21,322 nucleotides of DNA, taken from assembly GCA_002104905.1 (NCBI GenBank), contig MCFE01000991.1, forward strand, positions 1 to 21,322, in the 5' to 3' direction. This document shows, in pieces, positions 1-8,905 of this stretch. Position 1 is the stretch's first letter; every line of letters begins with the position of its first letter. The notes under the pieces are model-generated. The model did no database searches. It saw only the letters and a program-made list of their open reading frames with translations, and was not told the DNA's origin. Both the position numbers and the translations under genes were made by a program. The DNA is from Basidiobolus meristosporus CBS 931.73. Taxonomy: Eukaryota > Basidiobolomycota > Basidiobolomycetes > Basidiobolales > Basidiobolaceae.

Positions 1-232
1 TTAGTAGCGTTGGCTTCCTTTAGAAAAGGCTTTGTTTAATTTATGTTGCCAAACAATCTAGAACTCAGCGATATATCCTAAATAACCTTGAGACCGTTAA
101 GCATCTATCAGCCGGACGCCACTTTGAATCTGCAACAGCTATTGCGCTGATCTATGTAGGTGCTGAAGAAATCAACGTGTTTCTAAGCAGGAAAAATAGA
201 ATATCTAGAACTCTAATTTTGAGGACTCCTGC
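1..232 (-). pseudogene. Decayed gene of unknown function, copy 1
   Basis: No family recognised. Read on the minus strand, short open pieces match pieces of the relic at 11102-11508: DSKWRPADRCLTVSRLF here against DSKWCSADRCITVSRLFG there, and LNKAFSK against LNNAFSK. The pieces lie in the same order in both copies, so the matches come from an ancestral protein and not from chance. This copy is broken by stop codons, by an apparent 13-base length difference near 138-160 that changes frame, and by a TAA at 1-3. It keeps sense codons (Trp-Gln) where the other copy has TAG TAA, so the two copies decayed independently. The window edge may remove the 3' part. Confidence 0.5.
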
Positions 233-738
233 AGCCATATAGGTATTTTGCTAGATTTTTTTTACCCTTATATTACTATCTATTGGCAGTTTATGTGTTT
301 GGGAGCTTGCCTGTAGGTTAAGTGATCCTAATAGGGTGAATAGGGTGAATAGGGTGAATAACCTCTCACAAGATTTGGTAATATGCTATCATGAAATTCA
401 CACACAAGTATTACTGTTGGAAGCACTAGTCTAGGTTGATGATTCTATAAACAGAATAGGAAGCATCAAACAGAAGCACTAAGACTAATTAGTGATTATA
501 ATGGGATCCCAGGCCCTGATATTATGGGAATAAATAGTCACATACATCTACTAGTGTATTTATACTTATTGTCCAGCATCCACCAGAGGTTTTTGACAGA
601 GTAGCACTTTTATTTATACTGTTGTAAATGATGTGTAGCATGTATGGTTAGAATACCCCAACATACGCTGTTTACTTCTTTATCCAGCTACTTTGTATAC
701 TTGCATTATTTATAGCATTCAACATTGAACGTAATAGA
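233..738. other. Non-coding interval
   Basis: AT-rich and without a supportable gene. It holds the end of the dispersed repeat and, at about 601-650, a block (GTAGCAC...TGTAAATGATG) that recurs in diverged form near 1780 and 2723. This is part of the repeating structure around the two cysteine-rich peptide genes. Confidence 0.5.
330..356. repeat. 9-bp tandem repeat (AATAGGGTG x3)
   Basis: Three perfect units of AATAGGGTG followed by AATA. The other copy of the surrounding repeat has one clear and one altered unit at about 12133-12152, so the array expanded here or contracted there. The unit contains TAGGG but is not in TTAGGG register. Confidence 0.85.
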
Positions 739-744
739 TTTATT
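739..744 (-). terminator. Polyadenylation signal AATAAA (peptide gene A)
   Basis: TTTATT on the + strand is AATAAA on the gene strand, starting 5 bases after the TGA stop at 750-752. The duplicate gene has the same arrangement. Confidence 0.6.
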
Positions 745-749
745 AATCA

Positions 750-947
750 TCAGATACAGCATCTCTGGCCAGACTTGCATCCAGTATCCCAGGAGACGGA
801 TCTCCAACCGGTGGGGCAGCTACCGGAAATGCACAAGGAGCCTCTTGAGTTCCCTTGGGCTTGGCACGAGAGAGCATCTACGGAGCCGGAACTGGAGCTG
901 GCCACAAGAAAGGCGACCATCAGGGAGACTGCAAACTTCTTCATCAT
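750..947 (-). CDS. Secreted six-cysteine, beta-defensin-like peptide, copy A
   Basis: Predicted secreted peptide of 65 residues, probably acting outside the cell. Residues 1-25 form a signal peptide: M-M-K-K, a hydrophobic core AVSLMVAFLVA, then a Ser-rich stretch ending VDA, a plausible signal peptidase site. The mature part of about 40 residues starts LSC and has six cysteines spaced C-x10-C-x4-C-x12-C-x5-CC, ending CCI. This is the cysteine order of beta-defensins and big defensins, except that the first loop is longer. It contains GS-C-PTGW and DTGCKSGQRCC. Two ATGs are adjacent (945-947, 942-944); copy B has only the second, so either may be used. A TATA box lies at 1001-1010 and AATAAA follows the stop. 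The gene is intronless. An antimicrobial or effector role is only inference from cysteine order. It could be another disulfide-rich fold. Confidence 0.8.
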   Translation of the reverse strand: MMKKFAVSLMVAFLVASSSSGSVDALSCQAQGNSRGSLCISGSCPTGWRSVSWDTGCKSGQRCCI

Positions 948-1000
948 TGTTTTGATTGAGAGCTTAGTGTGTGAATGATGTCTAGCAGCAAGGTGAGCTC

Positions 1001-1010
1001 AATATATAGG
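1001..1010 (-). promoter_or_regulatory. TATA box of peptide gene A
   Basis: On the gene strand this reads CCTATATATT, about 54-63 bases before the first ATG at 947. The same motif is conserved at 2290-2299 before the duplicate gene. Confidence 0.65.
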
Positions 1011-1149
1011 CGTCATTTCCCCATTGTTGCACATACTTTTGTCAATAGTCGCTGTGGCTAGCTCTACAAATGGTTGTGCAAGAGAAGAAAGTTACCCGGG
1101 TAATGTAAACCAGCTCAGAAGGCTACCTGGGTAATGTAAACCAGTTCCA

Positions 1150-2010
1150 GGAAATTATATGTATTGATGGCCAACATCAAAAGAGCAGTAGCATTTAAAT
1201 GGTATTTCTCGTATGGCATAGTGTTACCTCTATATTCAAACATATAAATGATGCGGCAATAATATGCAAAATCAAAGGTAGCAATCCTTGAACTGGGCTG
1301 CTCATCACATTTTGTGCCACACGGCTTTTGCCGTGCAATACACTCATCCACGAAGAATGTTCTAAATGCAGTACCACACGGCTGAAAGTAAGCCTTCCCT
1401 GTTAGTTTCAAGTGTAGAACTACTTTGCCGATAGTTCATTAGATGGTTTATTAGGTAGATACAACATCTTTGGTGTCCCGGAATACCAACCTTTGACCAA
1501 TACCTGAAGGGCGCAAGTAGAGAGTGTCAACACAGCTGGCCTCAATAATGGCAGGTAAGGAGAGTTGTAACATGTAAAGTAAACAAGTACTCTTGAAGCA
1601 TGTGCAATATAGGTCATTACGTACACTGCTAATTATCCTTCCTCTGTGCAAAGCACTCACTCAGCGGTTGTTGTGGTTAGGCAGTCTGTAACAATGGAAT
1701 ATGTAAACCAGCTCTATACACGAATAACAATGTAATGGTTACATTCACTCTACTAATTGACAGTTATAGCAATCATGATATGCAGCATTGTTGCTTATAC
1801 AGTGTAAATGATATAGAGCACTGTGGCGAACAACAGTTCAATGGATGGTTCCCAATACAGTTGCACATATTAAGCCCCAAAGATGAGACCAGCATATTTT
1901 GCTACACTATTGGCTCCCATTATACTGCTATATAGTTGCTTCTTAAGCACTAATCTCCGTATATACAATACGGCTTGTCTCTAGCATCTGCATTGTCATG
2001 TGTACGCTCC
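1150..2010. other. Spacer between the two peptide genes
   Basis: No supportable gene. The open frames here are short and not conserved in the matching spacer after the second unit. Weak ordered similarity to 2408-2790 shows that this is diverged duplicated DNA. TGTAAACCAGCTC at about 1703 resembles the 31-bp repeat near 1091-1146. Confidence 0.5.
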
Positions 2011-2027
2011 ACATTGAACGTATTGGA

Positions 2028-2033
2028 TTTATT
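2028..2033 (-). terminator. Polyadenylation signal AATAAA (peptide gene B)
   Basis: AATAAA on the gene strand, 5 bases past the TGA stop at 2039-2041, in the same position as in copy A. Confidence 0.6.
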
Positions 2034-2038
2034 GATTA

Positions 2039-2233
2039 TCAGATACAGCATCTCTGGCCGGACTTGCATCCGGTATCCCAGAGCACGGGTCTCCAACCGG
2101 TGGGGCAGCTACCGGAAACGCACAAGGAGCCTCTTGAGTTCCCTTGGGCTTGGCACGAGAGAGCATCTACGGAGCCGGAACTGGAGCTGGCCACAAGGAA
2201 GGCAACCATCAAGGAGACTGCAAGTTTCTTCAT
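2039..2233 (-). CDS. Secreted six-cysteine, beta-defensin-like peptide, copy B
   Basis: Paralogue of the peptide at 750-947; 64 residues. It starts at a single ATG that corresponds to the second ATG of copy A. Signal peptide at residues 1-24 (MKK, core LAVSLMVAFLVA, ending VDA). Mature cysteines at 27, 38, 43, 56, 62 and 63. Only four residues differ from copy A over the shared 64: Phe/Leu at 4, Ile/Val at 39, Ser/Pro at 49 and Ser/Leu at 51. All cysteines and the GQRCCI tail are identical. Coding conservation while the more distant flanks have diverged suggests either selection on the peptide or recent gene conversion of the core. TATA box at 2290-2299, AATAAA just after the stop, no intron. 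Function is not known; defensin-like is a description of cysteine order only. Confidence 0.8.
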   Translation of the reverse strand: MKKLAVSLMVAFLVASSSSGSVDALSCQAQGNSRGSLCVSGSCPTGWRPVLWDTGCKSGQRCCI

Positions 2234-2289
2234 CGTTGTTTTGATTGAGAGCTTAGTGTGTGAATGATGTCTAGCAGCAAGGTGAGCTC

Positions 2290-2299
2290 AATATATAGG
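2290..2299 (-). promoter_or_regulatory. TATA box of peptide gene B
   Basis: CCTATATATT on the gene strand, 57-66 bases before the ATG at 2233. About 100 bp of sequence on each side is nearly identical to the region before copy A, so the two genes should be expressed alike. Confidence 0.65.
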
Positions 2300-2407
2300 C
2301 GTCATTTCCCCATTGTTGTACATACTTTTGTCAATAGTCGCTGTGGCTAGCTCTAGGAATGGTTGTACAAGAGAAGAAGGCTACCTGGGTAATGTAAACC
2401 AGTTCCA

Positions 2408-3436
2408 CAAAGCTGCAGCATTATGGCATAGTGGTACAGAGTTAATGTGGTATTAATACACAAAATCAAAATCCATAAACCGGGTTGCTCATCAGATATG
2501 CTATTGTGTAGGGGTAGTTCTACACCAATAAGGCATCTTTGGTCTCTAACGGGAAAGTAAATCAGGACCTCGAGATGCATAGACAATGTTGATAATTACG
2601 TTTACTGTAGCATGTACATTCTATGGCTGTTGTGGCTAAGCACTCTGTAACAATGGAATGAGAGTGAATACCGTTTGAGACTTAAAGCGGTAATGATATT
2701 CAATCAACATATGCAACGCCCTAGGTAGCACTGTCGCTTATAAAGTATAAATGATATATAACATTGTTGCACATGGTCTGCGATAAACACTAGCTAGAGA
2801 ACCCCAAAAATACCGATGAATCTTGATTTTAAATCTAGATGCCGCTATTTGCAATAACACGCAAGTGTTTGTTGGATGACTCTTTGATTTTTCGTCATTC
2901 CACATACAAGTAAATATAGATATGACTAAGTGGTATGCAATGGCTTTGTGGATAAGAAGCTTACTACTTTCCATTCATTAAAGTGGTGAAGTTTATCCGC
3001 AGCTTACATTAATAAGACTTTACCCGTGGAAATGCACACTGAAGATTAAGACATTTACCATCTGGGCACTAACTGCCTGATCCTCTTTCCCTCATATCAC
3101 GACATGAGCTTGTGCATACAAGTGCGTTGTTAGACTTTTAGGTAGCATTGGTATTGCCACTATTGCCCTACTTAGAGTTGAACCAAGAGTACTGGTGAAA
3201 TGAGCAAAGTGCCATTTAATGAATCAATAAGTGCTGTTCATTGTCCTTGTCAATCCATAACAAAATATTCGGTTAGGCCATCAATCCATTCAAGTTGTTC
3301 ATGTCTTAAGAGTGGTGCATCAGCTGCGGGTTAAGTCTTGGCATAGTGGTGGCTGAGATGATAGACCCGAATCGAGGCTACATTCACTGCGTTGGTGGCA
3401 GGAAAACTGAGTATGTAACACCGCAGGTTTGTTCAT
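2408..3436. other. Non-coding interval with decayed duplicated sequence
   Basis: The first half (to about 2790) is a diverged match to the spacer 1150-1850. From about 2800 no gene can be supported. On the minus strand at 3190-3430 a few protein-like stretches appear in changing frames, so remains of a coding region downstream of the gene at 3437-3789 are possible but unproven. Confidence 0.35.
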
Positions 3437-3789
3437 TCATTTCAATGAAGCCTTTTTGGATGAGAAATAGAGGTACGATAACAGCCATGCATCCTCAATA
3501 CTTCGGTGTATGCGTTGGTATGCCAGCCAAACTCCGCACTTTTCATTGTAAGATGAGCTATGAGGAATCAAGTCGGCAATCTCCAGAATAACCGTGTCAA
3601 ACACTCTTCTTCCGGATTGAGCGTTTTCTTTGGCGCATTTGTCTACCCATAGACCATGGTTACTGAGATGTGAGTGTAGTATACAACAATGCAAGGCATA
3701 TTTTAAGAGAACACGTACGCTTTTGGACCTGACTTACCGGAGTAAGGACTTCACCTTTGAAACAGTGTCTGTGGTACTAGGGGATCGAG
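3437..3789 (-). CDS. Possible spliced gene of unknown function (3' part)
   Basis: No family recognised. An open stretch on the minus strand ends at TGA 3437-3439. A fungal-size intron fits at 3663-3737 (75 bp, donor GTAAGT, acceptor CTCAG). Removing it joins two open stretches in frame: 3738-3789 (...TDTVSKVKSLLR) and 3437-3662 (NHGLWVDKCAKEN... to KKASLK). The joined piece is rich in charged and aromatic residues and reads like a soluble helical protein: RVFDTVILEIADLI, then CGVWLAYQRIHRSIEDAWLL. The frame stays open upstream to about 3845 but has no ATG there, so a further intron or a 5' truncation is needed. It may be a pseudogene. The strand choice rests on the perfect GTAAGT donor and in-frame join. 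Confidence 0.35.
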
Positions 3790-5488
3790 CTAGAAGCGAG
3801 ATAAATATATTGATAATTACAATGCCTCTCTGTACCCCCCCCCACTGGCCCTATGCCCCAGCACAGATAGCTATTGCCCGAAATCATTACGCAGGAGTGT
3901 CACCATACAGTCATTCCTGAGGTATGTGAGTGTGGTATGGGTCTACTAAGGAACAGTAAAGGTAGCTTAAAGCGATGGTAATGAATATTAAAGCATTGTA
4001 ATAAATAATCTCAATCCCATAACCCTTAGCCCCTTCATTCTATCTTTCGTTAAATTTGGATTTTCGAATAATTGAGCAGTTGGGTAGAGTGGCGTCTATC
4101 TGTAGCTCAAGCTTCTGGAGAACTGGTTGGGTGAAGGCTTGAGTAGTGGGTCCCTGCTGATGATTTCGATCCATGTCGAGGGCGTTGTCCTCTGGAGCCT
4201 AGTGTTGACATTGGCATCTTCAAGTAATTGTGAGATGGCAAGGTTATTAAAGACTTGGGGAACGCGTGAGGCTGGCAACAGAGCAACGAAAACCAAGCGC
4301 ACTGGAGCAGTCAGAGGTTGGCAAGTCTGAGTGGATGGTCACCAGTAGCCGCTACAATAAAGTTCGACTACCGACTTTATCTTTGCCTTTTTTATGCAAA
4401 GTTGTGTGTCCACTTAAACATTCGGTTATGAATTTGATTTTAATGATCAGAAAACTGTAATGGTAATTAAACAAGTATGTCATTTTGCAATCAAAATTAA
4501 GTATTTTTCTTTTCATTGCTTGCTGATTTTCAATATGTATATGTAGCGAGAGAGATTGGTATTTTGATTTGATTTTTGAATGATATTTGGTTAACAACAA
4601 GCTGTCAGAATGTGCAGACCGTCCTCGCCAGGCTGTTGGAATAATCAACCGGCAAGTTCATCAACTGAGCAGGTCCTATGGTCCCGAAAGACCGATCGGC
4701 CACTGCTCACACTTCCCTTTACGGACAGCGCACTACATCTCATCTACCAGCTTGGTATTAGTGTCTTTGTTGGGAAACAAAGACTGGGAATGTACTATAT
4801 ACATAATCCTGTAAAGTACAGTCGTAACGATACCAAACGACAGATGCCCCATATTTATAGGAAAAAAATGGATAAAAATTTTCATTCATTTCGTGGCCAA
4901 ATCCCATAATATTGAAATCGACGAAAATAACAGTATTATATATACTACTCCGGACTAGAGTTATTGACTATGAAATAACCAACTACGTAAGAACAGTGCC
5001 ATTCCTGTGTGCACGCTTCAAGCCCTTGCTTGAGAAATCGTAGTATGAGTCGTTTTGCGTCTCACGAATTATACAATGGTATGTTGACTTAAACGGCAAT
5101 TTAACTCCCAATATCGATACAACTATTTACAGTTCGATGGAATGAGTACACAAACATTGAAACTGGCGCTGAAAAGGGCTCACTGACATCTCAAAGTAAG
5201 AGCCCACCAGTTCTCCAAATGCGGTAGTTGATACACAACGCTGATTGAGCTTCTCTACCCGGCTATGTTGCATGCACTATTCACCCTTGCACCAACCAAA
5301 TGTAAAGTGTCCCTGTTCCTACGGTGAGTGTCGTTGTGAGCTGTTATCAAATGTCGATTCTTTTTGGACTGGTAAACTGTGTCTACCGTGGATTGAAAGT
5401 CTATGATACTGTGAGAGTAGGGTAGTAGTGCAAGGAGGGCTTATTTGTCTTGCCTACTCAATATTCTCAGTTAAGGTTGATTTATCTA
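3790..5488. other. Long interval without a supportable gene
   Basis: It contains a run of nine C at 3835-3843. Overlapping short frames on both strands near 4030-4330 and 4590-4900 look partly protein-like, but none has a clear start, splice sites or a paralogue. One minus-strand piece at about 4040-4220 (…LQKLELQIDATLPNC…) follows a possible acceptor CTAG and ends in TAG; it may be an exon or relic. 4910-5488 shows nothing. Confidence 0.35.
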
Positions 5489-5971
5489 TTAGGTGCAATT
5501 GTCAGCACAATGAGTGTATGGAATATTTTGTTCTTTTACGCATTGTATCTCTGTTACTAGGGTTGTGTACTGTACATCTTGGGTGGGCTGCATCAGAACG
5601 TAGGGAGAGAAAGAACTACAGTCATTTTGCTTGGCATATTCTAATGCGTTGCCCCGACCCTCCAGTTTAAGACTGGGCCCTGCTTGATACTTGACATTGA
5701 AGCCCTTATTGCTGTTGGCATTAGCAATGCTCAGGCTATCTTGCTTTCTGGTCACGGTGGTGAAACCCTGACGCAATAACGGGGATCGGACATTGGGTGT
5801 CTTAAAAACAGGCAAAACTCGAACGTTTTGGTGGTAATCGGTCGCATACTGTACACATGGTAAACTGCGATAATGAACCCTTCTATACTCGCGAGTGCAT
5901 GTAGAAGAACAGCCGATTAGGGCAGCAACGGCAACTTGATTCGCGGCAAGGCCTACAGTAATAAAGCGCAT
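5489..5971 (-). CDS. Altered paralogue of a secreted Cys-rich peptide, extended C-terminus
   Basis: The ATG at 5969-5971 matches the start of the peptide at 8417-8609; the frame is also open upstream to an ATG at 6052, but paralogy favours 5971, giving 160 residues. The first 60 or so align with that paralogue: MRFITVGLA...QVAVAA, C-x3-C, REYRR, PC, then QNV(R/Q)VLPV(F/V)K. Differences point to decay or change of role: the signal-peptide core is shorter by four residues and interrupted by Asn, the CC pair has become Tyr-His, and the GTAAGC splice donor of the paralogue is absent. The frame therefore runs on for about 100 more residues with no match to anything recognised. It may be a pseudogene or a gene with a new C-terminal part. 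No AATAAA is visible close to the stop. Confidence 0.45.
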   Translation of the reverse strand: MRFITVGLAANQVAVAALIGCSSTCTREYRRVHYRSLPCVQYATDYHQNVRVLPVFKTPNVRSPLLRQGFTTVTRKQDSLSIANANSNKGFNVKYQAGPSLKLEGRGNALEYAKQNDCSSFSPYVLMQPTQDVQYTTLVTEIQCVKEQNIPYTHCADNCT

Positions 5972-6230
5972 GTGGAGCGAATAACGTATTTGTGGGCTGT
6001 TGTATAGCATACAATATGGGTTAGCTGGGAAAATTGCTATTATATATTTCATGGATTAATCAGGTCATGACTCACACAATTATTATACTTTTTAAGTACC
6101 ATCGGTATTTTGCATTCCTTCACTCGTTATTTTTCAATTTTCTTCCATTATTTTGTGGAACTCACATGAATTTCTGGTATACTAGTGCTATCTAGTATCT
6201 TTGAAGTGCGACGAGCAGATCTCTTATACT
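5489..6230. repeat. Segmental duplication, copy 1
   Basis: Matches 8382-8905 at an offset of about 2.65 kb. The peptide-coding part and the block TTTGAAG(T/C)G(C/-)GACGAGCA near 6200 (8873 in the other copy) are clearly shared; the DNA between is diverged. Both copies have the same orientation. Confidence 0.65.
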
Positions 6231-6789
6231 TCATGCTGGCTGAGTGATGATAATTTGTGCAAGAGGAAGGAAGGCTGCATGACTGACTGGTGAAGTCATG
6301 CGGACTCTCCGATCCCACACGATTAGCTTTATGCGAGCTAGATTAATTTAAGCTCGCGTTTGCTACTTTACTTTATGTGAGACAGTGCATACACGAAATA
6401 GTAATCAGCATTTAATTTCAACCAAGTGCTTTATAGTATAAAGCTAGCAGTAGACAATGAGAATGTAGACTTAGGTCAAGAGGAGCGGCAAAAGAGGATG
6501 CCGGCTAAGAGGATATTTCTGAAAAGCATTTTGTCGTTAAGTGTTTCTAGAATGGTCACTCCTCTTTGGGCTTTATATTCGTATATGTGTATCTTCTTAG
6601 TTCCCACGACTATCAATCACTAAGTTTCAGGTCATACAACATGCAGGTACTGGCGACTTAATATTAAATTGGGAATCCACCTGTATCTGGTAATCCACCT
6701 GGAGGTTTGGTCTTTCAAGCGAAATACGCATGATTTGTCATATTTTTGTATTTCAGGTACATGCAACTGACTGACTACAATATCGTCAA
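6231..6789. other. Non-coding interval
   Basis: No supportable gene. The longest frame (6426-6623, +) has no paralogue, signal or splice support. Confidence 0.4.
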
Positions 6790-7245
6790 GAAAAGTCACC
6801 CAATTATGAGTAATCGGATTATTATTTGCATTGATCCAAGCTGAAGGCTCACTTTTATTACATATAGATTATATTTTTCCACTTGAGCAAGTGTACATAT
6901 TTCTCCAGATAGACTTCGATACATTTGCTGTTGAGCAACTAGCTGATATTGAGCTAAGATTCTTTTTGAACAACTAGCGGATATTGCTTTGCTTTTTTGA
7001 GGATGGTTCTTGTTTGCACCCATAATTGCAATAATCCTTTGATTGGTCGTAAAGCTGGTTCAGTCGTTGATATAGAATGCCAAAGTACCTTTTTTAGCAA
7101 GGAAGGCCAGTAAGGCTAGGATGACTAGTTTTAAAGAATCTTCAACTACCACAATAGGTGCTAAGATATGTGGGCTTGCCGTTAATATTGAACAGTCCAG
7201 TTTATAAAGTAGCACTTTTCGCAGGTTAAATTCATAACTATGCAA
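6790..7245. repeat. Diverged duplication, copy 1 (non-coding)
   Basis: Shares ordered blocks with 7740-8050: CATATAGATTATA (about 6860 and 7780), TTGAGCTAAGATTC (about 6949 and 7851), TTAAAGAATCTT (about 7130 and 7903) and AGTC(C/T)A(G/A)TTTATAAA (about 7195 and 8029). It also has its own 21-bp direct repeat, 6931-6951 and 6966-6986 (TTG(A)GCAACTAGCTGATATTG type, period 35). No gene seen. Confidence 0.55.
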
Positions 7246-7739
7246 TCATAACCAACAGCAGTGGATTCGACGGGGTGGTATGAGAAGATGTTAGGGTAAT
7301 AATCGTTTCTACCGCTCCTCTCAATTCTATTCCTTTATTTGATTGTTTGCTTCGTATTTTTACCTTATTGTGAGTGTATGCGATTTGTCTTTTCTTTGTA
7401 CGCGTTGATGTCACTTAACATCGACTGACTCCTTACTTTGTATCAAGAACAAGCTGGTGAGGTCGCAGTCTCTTCGGAGGCTCATCACTTTTATTATATT
7501 CCGATTGCAGCAACCTTAAGAGGAGATGCTAACAGTCACTGAGCAGTCTGACAATCTCGAATACTTGTGGAACACTACCAGATGTTCTCTCTAATATCAA
7601 CCTTTTCGGTGGAGGGCAGCATTACTAAAGACTGGGGGTGAGTATTTTAGTACGTAAGTGAATATCTAATATTAACGCCCGCATCTCTGATTATGATACA
7701 GGTGCGTGCAAGTAAAATGCTAATCACAAGTAACAACAA
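7246..7739. other. Non-coding interval
   Basis: No feature supported. A 23-codon open frame at about 7526-7597 (+) is too short to call. Confidence 0.4.
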
Positions 7740-8050
7740 GTATAAGAATGTCATTTGAATTTTATTGATTGAAAATTTTCATATAGATTATAGCATTTGG
7801 CCATGTTTTAGTTGTGAACATTATATCATAGATGCTATACTCCTCTCACTTGAGCTAAGATTCATGATTAAGTTCGAACAAAGTAAAGTTAACCTGACTA
7901 AATTAAAGAATCTTAACATGTAACTACTATCAGCAGCTAAAATTTATGGTCTTACTGTTAGGGTAGAACGCAGGAATTCGGTGCGCCAGATTTCCGAAAT
8001 AGGTACCAACATGAATGCCTGTATAACAGTCTAATTTATAAATATCAGTT
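7740..8050. repeat. Diverged duplication, copy 2 (non-coding)
   Basis: Counterpart of 6790-7245, with the shared blocks listed there in the same order and orientation. It is shorter and carries an insertion around 7970-8010 absent from the other copy. Confidence 0.5.
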
Positions 8051-8381
8051 TTCTCGAGCTGAACTCTTTACTACGCCATATCTCCTAGGTTTGTGCATTG
8101 ATCATATTATGACTAGCATCAGTGTCTTGAACGACCATTATTGACTACCCTGTATTGATATTACACATCAACTGTGAATAGCAATTCATTGACTTTAAGT
8201 TCAATTTAGCCTGCCAAACTCGGGATTTTGTGTGTATTGATGATCGTAAACTCAAACTGCCTTTTCTTCAAGATAAACAGACACTAATGGATAACAACAG
8301 AGGTAATAAGTAAACATACCACAAGAGCTTTACCTTTTCAAATGCTTAGCTCGAATACTAACGGCATTCAAGCGTATTTGA
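8051..8381. other. Non-coding interval, possible 3' exon of the next gene
   Basis: No gene can be placed. If the donor at 8417 is used, the last exon of the peptide gene at 8609 must lie here or further left; several AG acceptors exist near 8330-8365 but none stands out. Confidence 0.35.
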
Positions 8382-8609
8382 TTACAAACTTTTCATGTTC
8401 ACGAGGAGCATGCTTACCCTTGATATCTTAACGACAGGCAAAACTTGGACGTTCTGGCAGCAATTCTTCGCACGTTGTGTACAAGGTGAGCTACGATGAT
8501 GAGCCCTTCTGTACTCGCGAGCGCATGGAGAGGTACAGCTGATTGGAGCAGCAACTGCAACTTGGAGGGTGGCTAGGCCTAGAACCACTGCTACGGTAGT
8601 AAAGCGCAT
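8382..8609 (-). CDS. Secreted basic cysteine-rich peptide
   Basis: Starts at the ATG 8607-8609. Residues 1-21 (MRFTTVAVVLGLATLQVAVA then A) form a textbook signal peptide with likely cleavage before APISC. The mature part is basic (REYRRAHHRSS) with cysteines spaced C-x3-C-x13-C-x6-CC. Unspliced, the frame ends at 8382 with 75 residues. A good donor, GTAAGC at 8417-8412 directly after codon Arg of KISR, suggests instead an intron and a downstream exon, which could supply a sixth cysteine. The related frame at 5489-5971 aligns up to this donor and then differs. The gene is probably extracellular; antimicrobial or effector activity would be inference from size, charge and cysteines. No known family is recognised. 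Confidence 0.6.
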   Translation of the reverse strand: MRFTTVAVVLGLATLQVAVAAPISCTSPCAREYRRAHHRSSPCTQRAKNCCQNVQVLPVVKISRVSMLLVNMKSL

Positions 8610-8905
8610 GTTGAACAATAGCTGAGTATTCTGGCGATTATCTGTACGTGAAAGTGAATTTGATTAGATTGCGAATGTTTTATGAACTTTATTGAGCACA
8701 CGTGCACCAGAACTTTTATGACTCTATGGACACTACCTGCGCTTGTCTTTAGTGATAGAATTTACTTTCTGGGCACACGTATCTTTGGATTGCTCATGAC
8801 CGTTGTTACTCGATACATCGCATTTTGTTTTGAGAAATGTACTATTATCAGTTTCCACTAAAATACCTAATTTTGAAGCGGCGACGAGCAACTCTCTTAT
8901 TATTG
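8382..8905. repeat. Segmental duplication, copy 2
   Basis: Counterpart of 5489-6230. Its peptide gene keeps the full signal peptide and the CC pair, so it is the better preserved copy. Confidence 0.65.

Larger units (their letters stand above)
1..480 (+). repeat. Dispersed direct repeat, copy 1
   Basis: Bases 1-480 are a shortened, diverged copy of 11310-12262 on the same strand. Shared stretches include AATAACCTTGAGACCGTTA near 80-100, the segment around 175-230 (ATCAACGTGT...), GGAG(C/T)TTGCCTG(T/C)AGGTTAAGTG near 301-325, and CAAGATTTGGTAATATGCTATC near 368-390. Relative to the other copy, this one lacks about 200-300 bp in each of two places. The left edge of the window cuts the repeat, so its full length is unknown. 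A decayed coding region lies inside it on the minus strand. Confidence 0.8.
722..1149. repeat. Segmental duplication unit A
   Basis: Bases 722-1149 align with 2011-2407 (offset 1289) with few differences, covering the peptide gene, its promoter and its 3' end. Unit A contains an extra internal direct repeat: 1091-1115 and 1122-1146 are 25-bp copies (GTAATGTAAACCAG core) with a period of 31 bp. Beyond these borders the similarity continues but is much weaker: for example 'ggcatagtg(t/g)tac', 'aaaatcaaa', 'gctcatca' and 'gtaacaatggaat' occur in the same order after both units. The original duplication was therefore larger and older, and the gene-bearing core has stayed similar. Confidence 0.9.
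2011..2407. repeat. Segmental duplication unit B
   Basis: Second copy of 722-1149. It carries only one of the two internal 25-bp repeats (about 2379-2403), so the units differ by a small gain or loss there. Both copies have the same orientation. Confidence 0.9.

Noticed and set aside
330-356. AATAGGGTG repeats as a fossil telomere
   Set aside because: The 9-bp period and sequence do not fit TTAGGG degeneration, and the duplicate copy of the region has fewer units, so it is an ordinary small tandem repeat.
725-978. Two + strand frames antisense to the cysteine-rich peptide gene (and their equals at 1975-2267)
   Set aside because: They mirror the conserved minus-strand genes; they lack a signal peptide, and the promoter and AATAAA belong to the minus strand.
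4096-4909. Several overlapping frames of 60-100 codons on both strands
   Set aside because: No consistent strand, start, splice or paralogue evidence; mentioned only as an unresolved interval.
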